DNA of 64,000 nt from Heterobasidion occidentale (GCA_039111635.1 JBCAQO010000011.1:124001-188000), one strand, 5' to 3'. Numbered from the stretch's first letter, positions 12,732-23,749 are shown. The notes: generated by a model from the sequence alone, not told the origin. Numbers and translations: made by a program.

Positions 12732-12822
12732 TGAAGTTGATCATCTAGGCGGGAGCGCTGTCGGTGCAAGAGGCTCAACGATCCCTGCGTAATCTAAATG
12801 ATTGCGCGTTTTATAACTGAAG

Positions 12823-12945
12823 TTGTTGAGCAGAAGCGGACGAAGTGTCCGAGAAAGCAGCTGCTGTTTGAGCGGCTGGACTCGTGAGTGGACACAATGC
12901 TGATCGGATGAGTCGGGGGCGTTACCGTCGCCGTGTGCTTGTGGA
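12823..12945 (+). pseudogene. relic of the M28 protease 3' end in unit A
   Basis: Translated on the plus strand this keeps VEQKRTK, LLFERLDS, a stop, VDTMLIG, another stop and VGG, in the order of the intact protease C-terminus (VQERTMWPGK, LFERLDGWVD, VDTMLIGSVGG at 11800-11964). Two in-frame stops and lost residues show decay. The same relic sits at 16091-16211 in unit B. Confidence 0.75.
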
Positions 12946-13102
12946 GCTGTACGTCGAGTGAATGGCAATTGTAGAGCGGAGAGTCGAGAGAGGGGCGAGG
13001 AGAGGATGTGGAGAACGCGTGTCTCGATATATCCATGGTCAAGGCGCTCATCGAGTGAGTTCTGTGAAGAGATGCTGTCACTCCTCACGCCATTCTTTTC
13101 GT

Positions 13103-13110
13103 TATAAAAG
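13103..13110 (+). promoter_or_regulatory. TATA box of the unit A Ifi-6-16-like pseudogene
   Basis: TATAAAAG lies about 70 bases before the position equivalent to the start codon. It is conserved with the box at 16373-16380 in unit B. Confidence 0.6.
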
Positions 13111-13175
13111 AAGTCCTCGTCGATGCGAGGCCGTCCTTCGTCCTTTCGCTCGACCCCCATCCTCTGCCTCTCTCG

Positions 13176-14359
13176 ACGCGTTTCTCTCTCGTTGCACCCC
13201 CCATCCTTGTTGCTGCACTTGTCTTCTCTCCGAACGCCGCAAAAGCACTTCGGTTCCCATCTCAGCCATCGTTCGTCCCAGGCTCTGTTCTCGACGGTAA
13301 TTCTAGTGCTCATCCAGGATGTCGCTTCGTGGCTTAATATCTGTCTGCCCTCCATCACAGTCATCTCGAACAAAGTGTCTTGTGGATCTCAAGGTGCGTC
13401 TGACGGCAGTCTGTGACCCTCCAACCGGCCCACTCACCATCTCTCAGTCGATCGCACGGCAGATTTTTACGCTTCCACCATTCCGAATGATTTCTCTAAG
13501 CGCGCGATAAGCTTGGACGCGCTCAACAAATACGCCGTCGGTCTGCTCGACCGCGTGAAGACCGAGTACGAAGCACCCGTCCAGGCCAAGGTCGCAGAGT
13601 TCCGCGAGTCGCTAGACCACCTCGCTGAAGGCGCCGCGCGCCTTCACGCCGCGGGCATGGGTGGCCTTGGGGAGGAGCTCGCGCGCGCCCTCGCGACCGT
13701 CGCGCAACAGATCCAGGACGCGTTCCCGCCGCCTGACCAGGCTCCGGGCCACAAGCGCCGCGTCGAGATGGTGGACGACGTTTTACAGCGCGTGGAGGAG
13801 GCCCTCGTGCGCGTTGCAGAGGCGCACGGGCTGCCCGCTGAGCGCATCCGCGAAGACCTGCACGATCGGGTCCTTCCACACGTCAAGCGCGTGGTTGTTA
13901 TCATCGGTGCGCGTCCGCCATTCTGGCTTCTCCCTGCGCGTTCTGAGTCCGTGCCGCCGATGCAGGCGACCTCGCGGAGCAGCACCCTTGCTTGCTTGGG
14001 ATCCTTCTCGGCGCCGCCGTGGGTGCGCTCATCCCGCAGAGCTGGTTCCTGCGCCCGCTCCTAAATCTCTTCGGGTTCGGGCCCTTCGGCCCATTGAAAG
14101 GTGCGCGCGCCCACCCAGACCACTGCGCCTCCGCTTTTTCGTGTGCCAGGTAGCTGATGTCTCGTGCTCGATTGTCAGGGTCGCCGGCGGCGTGGGCGCA
14201 GCGGTGTTCTTCGGCGCCACGGTCCCTGAAGGCATCTGGTTCGCGCACCTGTAGTCTGTGGCGATGGGCGCGCGGATGTCGCCTGGCGTGGGCGCAGTCA
14301 TTGGGGGCGCCATCGGCGCAGGACTGGGCCTGTTTGGGTGCCTTGCGCACGGAAAATAA
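13176..14359 (+). pseudogene. Ifi-6-16-like secreted protein, pseudogene (unit A)
   Basis: Aligned with the intact paralogue at 16433-17641, this copy has lost its start: the codon aligned with ATG is ACG at 13176, and 9 bases of the signal-peptide region are missing. The central exon (about 13440-13904) remains open and highly similar, including YAVGLLDRV, EAPVQAKVAEFRESLD and HAAGMGGLGEELARA. In the last exon there is a 1-base deletion after the AAWAQR codons, and the CAG aligned with the paralogue's HLQS motif is TAG at 14252-14254, removing the Gly/Ala-rich end. Three independent lesions make a functional product unlikely. The TATA box remains. Confidence 0.8.
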
Positions 14360-14659
14360 GCGAGCGGCACGCTCGTGCGTATACCTGTTCTTCTAAAATT
14401 GTGCTTTGGATGCTTGTGTTTTGATTTTTTGGCCTCAGTCGTTCTTTTCTTTCGCTTTTCTTGTGGCTCTCGGATGCCTCGTCCTGTTGAGACGAAGCCA
14501 TCCTTCTGGCTCGCCTACGGTCTGGAACGACTTTACAGTATCGTTTGCTCATTGATTGTCTTTTTCAAAGTTTTTTTATCATGTAATGGTATGTTTGGAA
14601 GCAAACTCTCTTTGTTTTCCCTTGTCAGGAGGCTCATATGCCTTAGCTCACGATTGTTT

Positions 14660-14883
14660 GCTGTTTTTCGGGATTCATTATCAAGAAATGACATGATTAT
14701 TGGTGTATCCGAGGTGTCGGGGAGGGGCGTCTGACTCTTTTGCTTCGAACAGCTCGGTCATGACAAGAAGGTATCCAACTCTTTCGTATTGTTACAGAAG
14801 ACGTGCAGCCAAGGAGAATACAGCAAAAGCAAAGCGAGTTGTAAGAGCAAAGCACGGCGAGACGCAATGTGAGATATGCAAGA
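14660..14883. other. gap between unit A and the degraded minus-strand gene
   Basis: Short AT-rich spacer beyond the right end of duplication unit A. No gene is supported. Confidence 0.35.
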
Positions 14884-15661
14884 TCACCTCGCGATTCCTA
14901 ACGCTTTCAGAATTTCCTTATGCTTCTCGGAGGCAGTGATTCTACCGGGCAGCGGGACGTCAGGGTAGTATCCCTTCCAGTACCTCTCGGCTTTGTCGTC
15001 TGAAAGGGCCTCTACCGCTTGATACGTCATCAGCGAAGGGAGAGGACCATTGTGCGAAGGATCATCGAGGCTTGCTCGGAGATTGGGGACCGCGTGAACG
15101 AGTGTACCTCGTCATCCCATGACAGTTCTCCGTTGACGAAAGGGATTTAGATGGAAGGTGCGCTGTCAACGCCGGCCTCCATCTGCAGGTTATACATCTT
15201 TCACCCTCATTCAGCAACCCCAAGAGTGTGTTCGGGAGAACGACCGGACGTACCTGTCCACATCTGCGTTGGACATCGTTTAGGGACGCCTTTGTAGGTC
15301 CAAACTCGCGTTGCATCTCGGTTCTGTGCGTCGCCAGCTCTTGTCGAACGGCACGCATGATGTCGTCGTACAGCGCGTCGGCCCAAGCTGGGCGAGGTGC
15401 ATCTATAGTGATCCATAGGGTTGGCGCCTCAAGCTCAAGACCGAACAAGACGTGGGATATGCCGCGTGACCGCAGCTTCAGCGACCTGATGTTCGTGGAG
15501 GCGTGATAGCAGGGGCATCCAGGACGGGATCGGGACTCTCGCCCATGAGTGAAGCGGACGACGAAGCAGGGATGAGGAATGAGCGAGACGAGCAGAAGAG
15601 ACGGACGCCCTGCAAGCCTGCGAAGTTGTAGATGGCGTCGGTGACGGCTAAATTTGGACAC
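14884..15661 (-). pseudogene. degraded gene of unknown function between the tandem units
   Basis: The minus strand has a coding-like core. Around 15260-15490 it reads ELEAPTLWITIDAPRPAWAD, then DIMRAVRQEL, and ends at a clean donor (GTACGT) near 15257. Further on it reads FVNGELSWDDEVHSF and, in another frame, MTYQAVEALSDDKAERYW and PGRITASEKHKEILKALGIA to a TGA at 14884. Joining these needs at least one frame change near 15085-15095 and reading past an in-frame TAA near 15146, so the gene looks inactivated or mis-sequenced. I do not recognise the family. It sits between the two duplication units and has no counterpart beside unit B. Confidence 0.5.
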
Positions 15662-15954
15662 CTGGCAAGCCGGGAGGTATTTTCAATCTCCGATCATCAC
15701 GACTTAGGGCTTGCGCACGTGTCCGCTTGCTGTATTTCTTGACTGCTACATCTTTTGGTGGACCGCATTTTCATGATCTACCCACGACGAGAGTGATCGT
15801 GGCTTGTGTAGTCTCCCCTGAAAGCACCGATTCGGTCACCCAGCTCACTTTGCAGCATGGCGAACGAAGGCAGTGATGGCCTGTTTTCTCGATTACCATT
15901 TTGCCTCCGCTCATAGCGAGTATATGCGCGCCTCGGGGTGAGTCAAGGTATGTC

Positions 15955-16020
15955 GTTACCTTGCATCCATACAACGCCACGAAGGTCAGGACGCGGCTGC
16001 GGAATCCACTACGATAGGGA
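15955..16020 (-). pseudogene. relic of an unrecognised minus-strand gene (copy 2 of 3)
   Basis: Short, weakly conserved counterpart of 12630-12735 and 23850-23975, recognised by the shared GCGGCTGCGGAAT-like border and position upstream of the protease relic. It is too short to say more. Confidence 0.3.
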
Positions 16021-16090
16021 CAATTGATCATTGAGACGGCAGTATTGTCGGTGCTAGAGGCTCGACCATCCTGTGTAATCTAAACGGATG

Positions 16091-16211
16091 CGCGTGCAGG
16101 AGCGGATGTTGTATCCGAAGAAGTAGGCAGCAAGGGCGCCGTTCAAGCGGCTGGATTCGTGAGTGGACACTATGCGGATCGGATCAGTCGGGGGGTTTGC
16201 CGTCGTCGTGC
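16091..16211 (+). pseudogene. relic of the M28 protease 3' end in unit B
   Basis: The plus strand reads VQERMLYPKK, stop, RLDS, stop, VDTMRIGSVGG and a valine run. This matches the end of the intact protease (VQERTMWPGK, RLDGWVD, VDTMLIGSVGG). It shares the RLDS-stop lesion with unit A, so that lesion predates the tandem duplication. Confidence 0.8.
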
Positions 16212-16372
16212 GCGTAGAGTGAATCGAGCAGAGAACCAAGGCGGGTGAGGAGAGGACGTGGCGATGTGACCGGAGAACGCGTGTCTTGATATATCTATGG
16301 TCAAGGCGCCCATCGCTACGTCAGTTCTGTGAAGAGGTGCCGTCAATCCTAGGCCTCGTGCCCTCTTGCCGT

Positions 16373-16380
16373 TATAAAAG
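16373..16380 (+). promoter_or_regulatory. TATA box of the Ifi-6-16-like gene
   Basis: TATAAAAG at 53 bases before the ATG at 16433, in a good position for a core promoter. A short upstream ATG at 16393 in the presumed leader is out of frame with the gene. Confidence 0.65.
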
Positions 16381-16432
16381 AAGTCTTCGTCAATGCTGCG
16401 ACTTTCTTTCTTTCGCTCGACCACCACCCTCG

Positions 16433-17641
16433 ATGCGTTTCTCTCTCCTGGGGTGCGTTGCACCCTCCATCCTTGTTGCCTCACTTGTCTTCTCTCCAAA
16501 TGCCGCAAATGCCATTCAGCTCCCATTTCAGCCATCGATCATCCCAGGCTCCGGGATGTTCCCTGTTTTCGACGGTAATGATTCTATGTAGTGCTCATCC
16601 AGTACGTCGCCTCGTGGTTTAATGTCTGCCCTCCATCACAGCCATCTCGAGCATGTTCGGAGGCTATCAAGGTACGAATGGCGAATTATAGGCCTTCAAC
16701 CGCGTTGCTCACCATATATCAATCAATCGCATGGCAGATATCTACGCCTCCGCCATCCCGAATGATTTCTTTGAGCGTGCAGCAAGCTTGGGCGAAGTGC
16801 TCAAAAAATATGCCGTCGGTCTGCTCGACCGCGTGAACGCTGAGTATGAAGCACCCGTCCAGGCCAAGGTTGCGGAGTTCCGCGAGTCGCTAGACTTCCT
16901 CGCTGAGGGCGCCGCGCGCCTCCACGCCGCGGGCATGGGTGGCCTTGGAGAGGAGCTCGCGCGCGCCTTCGCGACCGTCGCGCAAGAGATCCAGGACGCG
17001 TTCCCGCCGCCCGACCAGGCTCCGGGCCACGAGCGCCGCGTCGAGATGGTGGACGACGTTTTACAGCGCGTGGAGGAGGCTCTCGTGCACGTTGCAGAGG
17101 CGCACGGGCTGCCTGCCGAGCGCATCCGCGAAGACCTGCACGATCATATTCTTCCGCACGTCAAGCGCCTAGTCGTCATCACTGGTGGGCATTCGCGTTC
17201 CTGGTTACGCCCATGCGCGCTCTGAATCCTTGCTGTCGATGCAGGTGATCTCGCGGAGCAGCACCCTGTATTGCTCGAGACTCTCCTGTTCGCAGCCGTG
17301 GGTGCGCTCATCCCGGAGAGCTGGTTCCTGCGCCCGCTCTTGAATCTCTTCGGTTTCGGGCCCTACGGCCCTGTCAAAGGTACGCGCGCCCACCAGACCC
17401 CCGCGCATCGCCGTTTTCGCGTGCATGAACGCTGACGTCTCATCGTGCTCGATCATAAGGGTCGGCGGCGGCGTGGGCGCAGCGGCGCTTTTATGGCGCT
17501 ACGGTCGCTTCTCGCAGCTGGTTCGCGCACCTGCAGTCTGCAGCGATGAGGCCGCGGCTGCCGCCCGGCACGGGCGCTGCCATCGGGGGTGCCGTCGGCG
17601 CGGGGCTGAGCCTGTTTGGGTGCCGTGCTCGCGGACGATGA
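16433..17641 (+). CDS. secreted or membrane protein with Ifi-6-16-like C-terminal region
   Basis: Five exons join exactly: 16433-16574, 16642-16671, 16738-17184, 17245-17379, 17460-17641, giving 311 residues. The N-terminus is a signal peptide (MRFSLLGCVAPSILVASLVF, then an Ala-rich cleavage region). Next comes an amphipathic helical region from about residue 57 (YASAIPNDFFERAASLGEVL, EAPVQAKVAEFRESLD, GMGGLGEELARAFATVAQEI). The last 100 residues hold a hydrophobic segment (LLETLLFAAVGALIPESWFL, FGFGPYGPVKG), then AAAWAQRRFYGATV, SWFAHLQSAAM and a Gly/Ala-rich end (GAAIGGAVGAGLSLFG). That C-terminal pattern matches the Ifi-6-16/ISG12 family as I recall it. In animals these are small interferon-induced membrane proteins; the fungal role is unknown. 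TATA box at 16373. The tandem partner at 13176-14359 is a pseudogene. Its neighbour is a large NLR on the opposite strand. Confidence 0.8.
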
Positions 17642-18370
17642 GGGAGTTGCGTGCGAGTGCGTACGCCTGTTCTTGTGGAATTGTTCTTCGGATGCTTTGT
17701 GTTGTGATTTCTCGACCTCAGTCGTTTTCTTTATTTGTGCCCCGTTTCTAGCTCTCGAATGCATTGTCCGACCCCGTCAACTGTTCTGCCATGACGCTTT
17801 GAACGAGAGAGTGAATGAATTTATCAGGCTGCCTCGTCCTGTCAAGATAAGGTCATCCTTCGAGCTTGCCTATCTGCAACGCCTTTCCGTTATCGGTTGC
17901 TGCTCGTTGCTCGTTTGTTTGTTATCAATTACATCGTGCAATCGTATGTTTGGAAACAACCTCTTTCCGTTTTACCATGTCGAAAAGCGAACATGCCGAT
18001 AGCTGGCCCACTGACCTTGGAGACGCGTCGTCGACTTCAGACATAAAATACACCGTGCCAATCGCTTTCAATGAACGTAAACTCAAGCATCTCAAGAAAT
18101 CATGGAAAACATAATAGGGAGAAGTATAGACGGTGCCGAAGTGTGAATCTCGAGCATTGCGACATCAAGAACGTAGTCACATCCAATACATGGCAGCAAC
18201 TTGTAAATGTGTAGGTAGACAGCAAGATGAAGTAGAAAGCAACAGATCAAAGAGAGCTGCAGTTGTATGTGGTAGTTGTACTCAGAAAAAGGCAAACATC
18301 AACATCACAGTCAAATTGTCTAACGGGATCGCAGTCCAATATGAATGAGGCTCAGGTTTTCAGCAGTGTT

Positions 18371-21300
18371 TCAGCGCTTCAGTGCTGAGCGCTCAGCGTC
18401 CAACCGGGAGGCTTCTCGGCGAAGTGTATCTGCTTCTTCAATATCGGCAATTTCACCCGTCTGCTTGAATCGTGCGACAAAGGCATTTGCGAGGTCACAG
18501 AGCGATGCAGACCGATCAGGATGGGGTGCTAGACTCAATATGAGCACTTCTCGGCGAAGTGAGATCACTTCTTCTAAGTCTACAGCCTGACCTGTCTGCT
18601 CATATCGTGTGACAACGGCACTTGCGAGGTTATCGAGTGATGTCGACAGAGAAGGACTGGGTGCTGGACACAACATGAGCGCGTCTCGGTATAGCGACAG
18701 CGCCTCTTCCACGTCTACAAGCTGACCTGTCTGCTCGAATCGAATAGAGAGGACTTTTGCGAGACGACTGAGCGATGTCGACCAATCAGGATGGGGTGCT
18801 GAACGCAACATAAACGCTTCACGGTATAGTGAGATCGCCTCATCAAGATTTGTAGCTTCACCCATCTGCTTGAATCGTGCGAAAATGGCACTTGCGAGAC
18901 CAATGAGAGATGCTGACCTAGCAGGATGGAGTGCTGGACGCATTGCGAGCGCCTCACGGTATAGTGAGATCGACTCATCGAGATCGGCAGCCTCACCCAC
19001 TTGGTTGAATCGTGTGACAAGGGCGCTTGCAAGGCCACTGAGCGATGCCGACCGAGCAGGATGGGGTACTGGACACAACATGAGCGCTTCATGGTGTAGC
19101 GAGATCGCCTCATCAAGATTTGCAGCTTCACCCATCTGCTTGAATCGTGCGAGAAGGGCACTTGCGAGACCATCGAGCGATGCTGACCTAGCAGGATGGG
19201 GTGCTGGACGCAACTTGAGCGCTTCACGGTATAGTGAGATCGCCTCATCACGATCGGCAGCTTCACCCACTTGATTGAATCGTGTGACAAGAGCGCTTGC
19301 AAGGCCATTGAGTGATGCCGATCGAGCAGGATGGGGTTCTGGGCAGAGCTCGACGGCTTTCTGGTGAAGCGAAACAGCCTCATTCAGGTCTGTAACCTGA
19401 TATGTCTCGCTAAATCGTGTTGTAAGGGTACTTGCGAGATCGTTAAGCGACGAGGAATGATCGGGGTGAGACGTAGATCGCAGCTCAAGTGCTTCCCTGT
19501 GTAATGATTCCGCTTCATCTAGGTCGGTGAGTCGACCTTTTTGGCCAAATCGAAGGGTAAGAGCTGTTCCGAAATCACTGAGGGTGACAGAGTAATCGGT
19601 AGACGTATTAGGGAGTAGTCGTAGTATCTCGCGGTAGTACATGATTGCGATTGAAAGATCCTGTGTTCGGCCCGAATTTTTGAAACGAGTCTGCAAGGCA
19701 TTCGCGAGAGCCTTAGATGATGCGTAGCAATCTGGGTGTCCGAAAGGAGGGAGCCCTTCAAGGCAATGTACAACCTCCATATAGCCGATTACGAATACCG
19801 ACTCCCCTTGTGCATCGACATGGCGGTATTGCTGTGCATTGATTTTGGCGTCGTGCTTCAGAAGTTTGCGCACGGCAGGCTCGGGAACTAGAGGCAATAT
19901 GTCTTCAACAATCATATCGCCAGGTTCTTCTTGAGTAACTGCGCCATTCTCCAAAAGTGTGGAGACTACATCAAGATGTTTTTCAACAGCAGCTGCTCGT
20001 AGTGCTGTGCCGTGCAGCCCTCCCCGAGCGTTCACATCTACACCAATGGAGCCCATCAGCCATTCTGATACTTGGGTAAGTCCAGCGAGTGAAGCATAGT
20101 AGAGCGGTTCTGGGATCTCGTGCCGAGGGCATTTCGGCTTCAACGATGTCCCAGAGAAGTCGTACAGTTGGGCCCAAGTGGTATATTGCGCACTGCCTGG
20201 GGTTAGAAGCGCCCTGAATATCTTCTGCAGGTTGGCAGGCGTAGATACTCCCGCTAAAGGTAAGTGGGTTATCCAAGACTGAGCGGCGTAAAGCGCCAAT
20301 GGATATTCTTGAGTCCGAGCGCTGTGAGTGTTAAACTGTAGAAGATACCCCAGGCAAGTCTGCAAGATGATAAGGTGCGCTGATTGGGCACTAACACTGT
20401 GCCATATGGGGGGGTCCGTGAGGGTGGAGTTCGACATCAAAAACTCCTTGACGGAGAGATGCGACAGCTGCAGCACATCTAGTCCATCAATCGATGCCTT
20501 CGAAATAGTGACCAGACTGGAGCAAATGCCCAGCACCAATTCCGGATCGAAAAGCCGTTCATCGGGATCGAACCGAGGGCCATCTTCTGACTCCAAATCG
20601 ACAGCAACTACTTCGGCAATCTCTTCTAGCGTCATGGGGCGGAGAGAGAAGGCAAGCCAATGAAGGATTTTACGAGCATCGTCACGATGTTCCTCCCTAA
20701 TGTTTAGGAGAATGCGAGCATAAGTATCAGGAAGAGTTGGTGGGAGTTCATTCAACGCCGTTCGAACCCGAGCAGGCTTCAGGCAGCGTCGCAGAGTCTC
20801 CAACTGACACTCGACCCATCGGAACCTTGACATGATGTCAACTTAGAATTACCCCATGAATGCGAGCGGGAGGGACACTTACATTCCAGTTGCACGGCTC
20901 ATCAGGCTCTTCATCACCTCTTCCTTGATATCCTTTGACCACTTCGTAAATGGTAATTCATAGCTCAACGCATTTTCGAGATGAATTCTGATGTCCCCAT
21001 CAACAGGGTAGTCGTTAACGTCGATGCGATCGGAGACCAGAGGTTCAAGCGTATCTTTGATATCATACTCCCATCGACTAGTCACAAGGAGATGGACACT
21101 TTCCAGTTTCCAGTGAATCAATTTGTTGATGAAATGTAGAAGGTTGTCACGTTCTGAACCAGGGCTGCATTCATCGAGTGCGTCAACGACGATGTACGTG
21201 CAATCGAAGCACTGTAGAACGAGTTTGAGTGCGTTTTCCAATGCATTCAAGGTAGGCTGCTCGCGACCCCCCGCGTAGAGTACCTTGAGAGGGGCGGGAC

Positions 21301-22921
21301 AACTCGCGCACTGAGAAGACAGCTGAGTAATCAGTGAACAGAGCAGACTTCGGTACTGCTGCTTTGCCACGTCCTTGAAATCAAAATAGAAGTAGGCAAG
21401 CGCGTCGGAGAAGCCGAATCGCAGATTCCCTTTGATCGTTTCAATGATGGTAGAACTGGGCGCGTTCGTCAGCGACGATCGAAATCAGCCATACGTACTT
21501 ACCACAGCACACTTTTTCCGCATCCAACTGAATATATCATCAGAATCCTGCATCACGAGCGACATTTAGACTGGTTGACTTACGAATGCCATATATCCAA
21601 AGAGATGAGTTTGGGCTATCTCTCCACTTCGCAAACTGATGTCCATCTATAAACCACCTCCCAGTGTTTTTTTGACGTTTGAGAAGAGCATCACTATAGT
21701 TTATGGAAGGATCCGGTGCACGAAGCCATGAGAGTATATCCTTGACTAGAGGATAGTCAGCGTAGTGGACGATATCGGTCAAGGTGGAACATACTTTCAG
21801 ATATATCCACTGATTTTTTAACGCTTTGCACTGCTTTGATGATCTCGTCCAGCTTTTTGTCACCCCGCTCAAAGTTGTCTGAGTAGAATTTGAGGATAAT
21901 ATTTAGGACAAAAATAAATCGTAACTTACGTCGTAGGGTTTCCAAAAAACCCTCTGCATTCTGCTGAATTATTGCCATGACGTCGTTACGAGCCTTCTGA
22001 CATAGCTCCATAACAGTTTGACTGGAATCTTGGTAGGCTAAAGACACAGTCGTCAGTAATAAGAAATTGAACCAAGACGACAGCGAGAAGAAATTACATT
22101 TCATGGTCTTCTCCAAAGCTTCCAAGATGTCACTTGTCACCGAAAGAGTGGTTGTCACGACCATGCGATCTTCCTTGACCAGCATTTTATCTAGCTCGTC
22201 CATTGCCTTTCGTACATCAGTATTCTTACCGATGAGTGCCTTGAAAAAGCGTCCTAGTAGCTTTATGAGTACGTAGCTCAAAGTAGTCAAGGAACGACAC
22301 CGATGATGATTCACCCAAGCGCTTTTCTTTGATCAGTTTTGTCGCCAGCCCGAAGATCAAGAGTAGATGAGCTAGAATTTCCACAATGATCTTTCGTATC
22401 GGTTCTCTCATCTCTTGTTTCAGGAGAACTTTGCAGCGGTCAAGGAAATCGCTGAGACCCTCAAACATATCAATGATGCCGTCATAGCTCGAGCTGACAT
22501 CGTTGCATGCCTGTCGAATACGGTCGCGATCAATGATCAGTCCATCGGATACGAGTATGTGCCCCACAGTGAACAAGACGCCAACCGATACAAAAATTGC
22601 CTTCGCCGCTGGGAACGGCTTCCCGCCAGCATGATTGAGTGGGCAGAATTTTTGAAAGTGTACGAGAGCAACGCTCACCACGCCGGCACCTTCTCCTGCT
22701 GCCTGTGCAAATAGTTGAACGAAACTCAACACCGGCTTCGCCGCGTTTCGAATCCCCTCATACCGCTTTCGACACGTCTCGAACTTCTCCTGCTCCTGCT
22801 TGACCAGAGCGAATGCATCATCGAAAGAGTCGATCTGTTTGAACTCGCTTGAAAGGTTTACGCCAGTATGAGAGGTATACTTGACGACAGCCTCTGCCCA
22901 AATGCGGTTCATGTCGGCCAT
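18371..22921 (-). CDS. NLR-like STAND protein: Goodbye-like N-terminus, NACHT NTPase, ankyrin-like segment, TPR array
   Basis: Ten exons (22679-22921, 22568-22618, 22315-22510, 22098-22253, 21930-22037, 21795-21878, 21584-21745, 21503-21527, 20883-21455, 18371-20825) give 1350 residues with no internal stop. The start MADMNRIWAEAVVKYTSHTG and following helices match the fungal Goodbye domain. The NACHT P-loop is LWIYGIL-GCGKSVLCSTIIE near residues 328-346, interrupted by two introns. Walker B is TYIVVDALDECS, followed by LLVTSRWEYD. After a winged-helix-like region there is an ankyrin-like stretch (PLYYASLAGL, GTALRAAAVEKHLDVVSTLL), then about ten 45-residue TPR-type units of the DLDEAISLYREAL...RF.Q.GEA pattern. 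Such proteins act in fungal non-self recognition and cell death. The central TPR units are nearly identical. A truncated inverted copy lies at 40219-40560. Confidence 0.9.
18840..19380 (-). repeat. nearly identical in-frame TPR repeats within the NLR
   Basis: Consecutive 135-bp units encode 45-residue TPR repeats. At least four central units are almost identical, and they alternate between two types: one ends RFNQVGEAAD, the other RFKQMGEA(A/T)N. The array therefore behaves as a 270-bp dimeric repeat. Outer units diverge more. This is typical of repeat domains that expand and homogenise by recombination. Confidence 0.8.
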
Positions 22922-23740
22922 TCGCGATATTCCGTGCGCAAAATAGGGCCAGCTTCAGATGGGCAGGGCAGAGGTAATAGGGGACGGGAAAGCCGATCCT
23001 GAGCGACTCCTCACTGCTTCCTTGCTAGGAAACACACGAGGTTGTGCTATTTATAGTGGTCCATGGTCCTGATCGTCCATACTTACTACATCGAGGCCCA
23101 GAGATGGACCATTGGCAGTTCAGGTTCAAACTTCGTACAAGTCCATAAAAGAGAATCATCCTTGGCTCGCAGGATCCTGTTCCGAAACAGAAAATGCACC
23201 GTCCTGAACGTCAGTCTGAATGTCATCTCTCCCAGAGTCACCCAATACAGCGGTACGCACCAAGTTTCTCGCCGGCATCTGATGCTTTTCAAAGCTATTG
23301 GGAATCGCCAGGTGTCGACCTGTCTCTTACCTCTACTTATTGACCCTCCAAGGCTCCAAGGCTATTACACATCTGACATCTTTCTGAAATAACGGGCTAC
23401 TGCGCTGTCAACACAGTTCACTGACCGATTAAACGAGAATGTGGAGAAGTTTCGAGTCGAGCGTGGAGTTGAAAAGTCCTGAATAGGAAATGCGCGCCTA
23501 ACGCGAAAGCACGACTCCGCCTGGATCACCTGTTATGTACTGGTTACCCTCCTTGATCTCAGCGATATCAAGCGGTCATATTGATAACCTCTGGTCGGCC
23601 TTCCTATGATTCATTGCGCGAGCATACGTGAGTGAATACACTGAGTTGCACTATATAATCGTGAAGCATCGATGACACTGACGCTCTCCCATCAAAACAC
23701 GACAAATGACCCAACATCTCTTTTACCTCGTCCAACCGTG
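22922..23740. other. NLR upstream region
   Basis: Non-coding flank of the NLR gene, homologous in inverted orientation to about 39560-40215. On the minus strand, ACTATAAATAG near 23045-23055 could serve as a TATA box about 125 bases upstream of the NLR start. No other gene is supported. Confidence 0.45.
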
Positions 23741-23749
23741 CAAGGTCGC

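Larger units (their letters stand above)
12200..14660 (+). repeat. tandem segmental duplication, unit A (decayed copy)
   Basis: This block aligns by eye with 15665-18000 along most of its length. Shared landmarks are the CTTGACTGCT-type segment (12285 vs 15735), GTGAGTCAAGG (about 12480 vs 15938), the TATA box (13103 vs 16373), the Ifi-6-16-like exons and a matching 3' tail ending in a TATGTTTGGAA-type segment (about 14590 vs 17945). Unit A has roughly 250 extra bases between 12490 and 12740. Both units contain a relic of the protease 3' end upstream of the Ifi-6-16-like gene, so the unit was copied from an ancestral protease-plus-gene arrangement. Confidence 0.85.
15665..18000 (+). repeat. 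tandem segmental duplication, unit B (intact copy)
   Basis: Second unit of the tandem duplication described for 12200-14660, in direct orientation and about 3.4 kb downstream. It carries the intact Ifi-6-16-like gene, a protease 3'-end relic at 16091-16211 and a short trace of the unknown minus-strand relic at about 15955-16020. A third stretch similar to the 3' tail occurs near 24780-24890, suggesting further lost copies. Confidence 0.85.
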
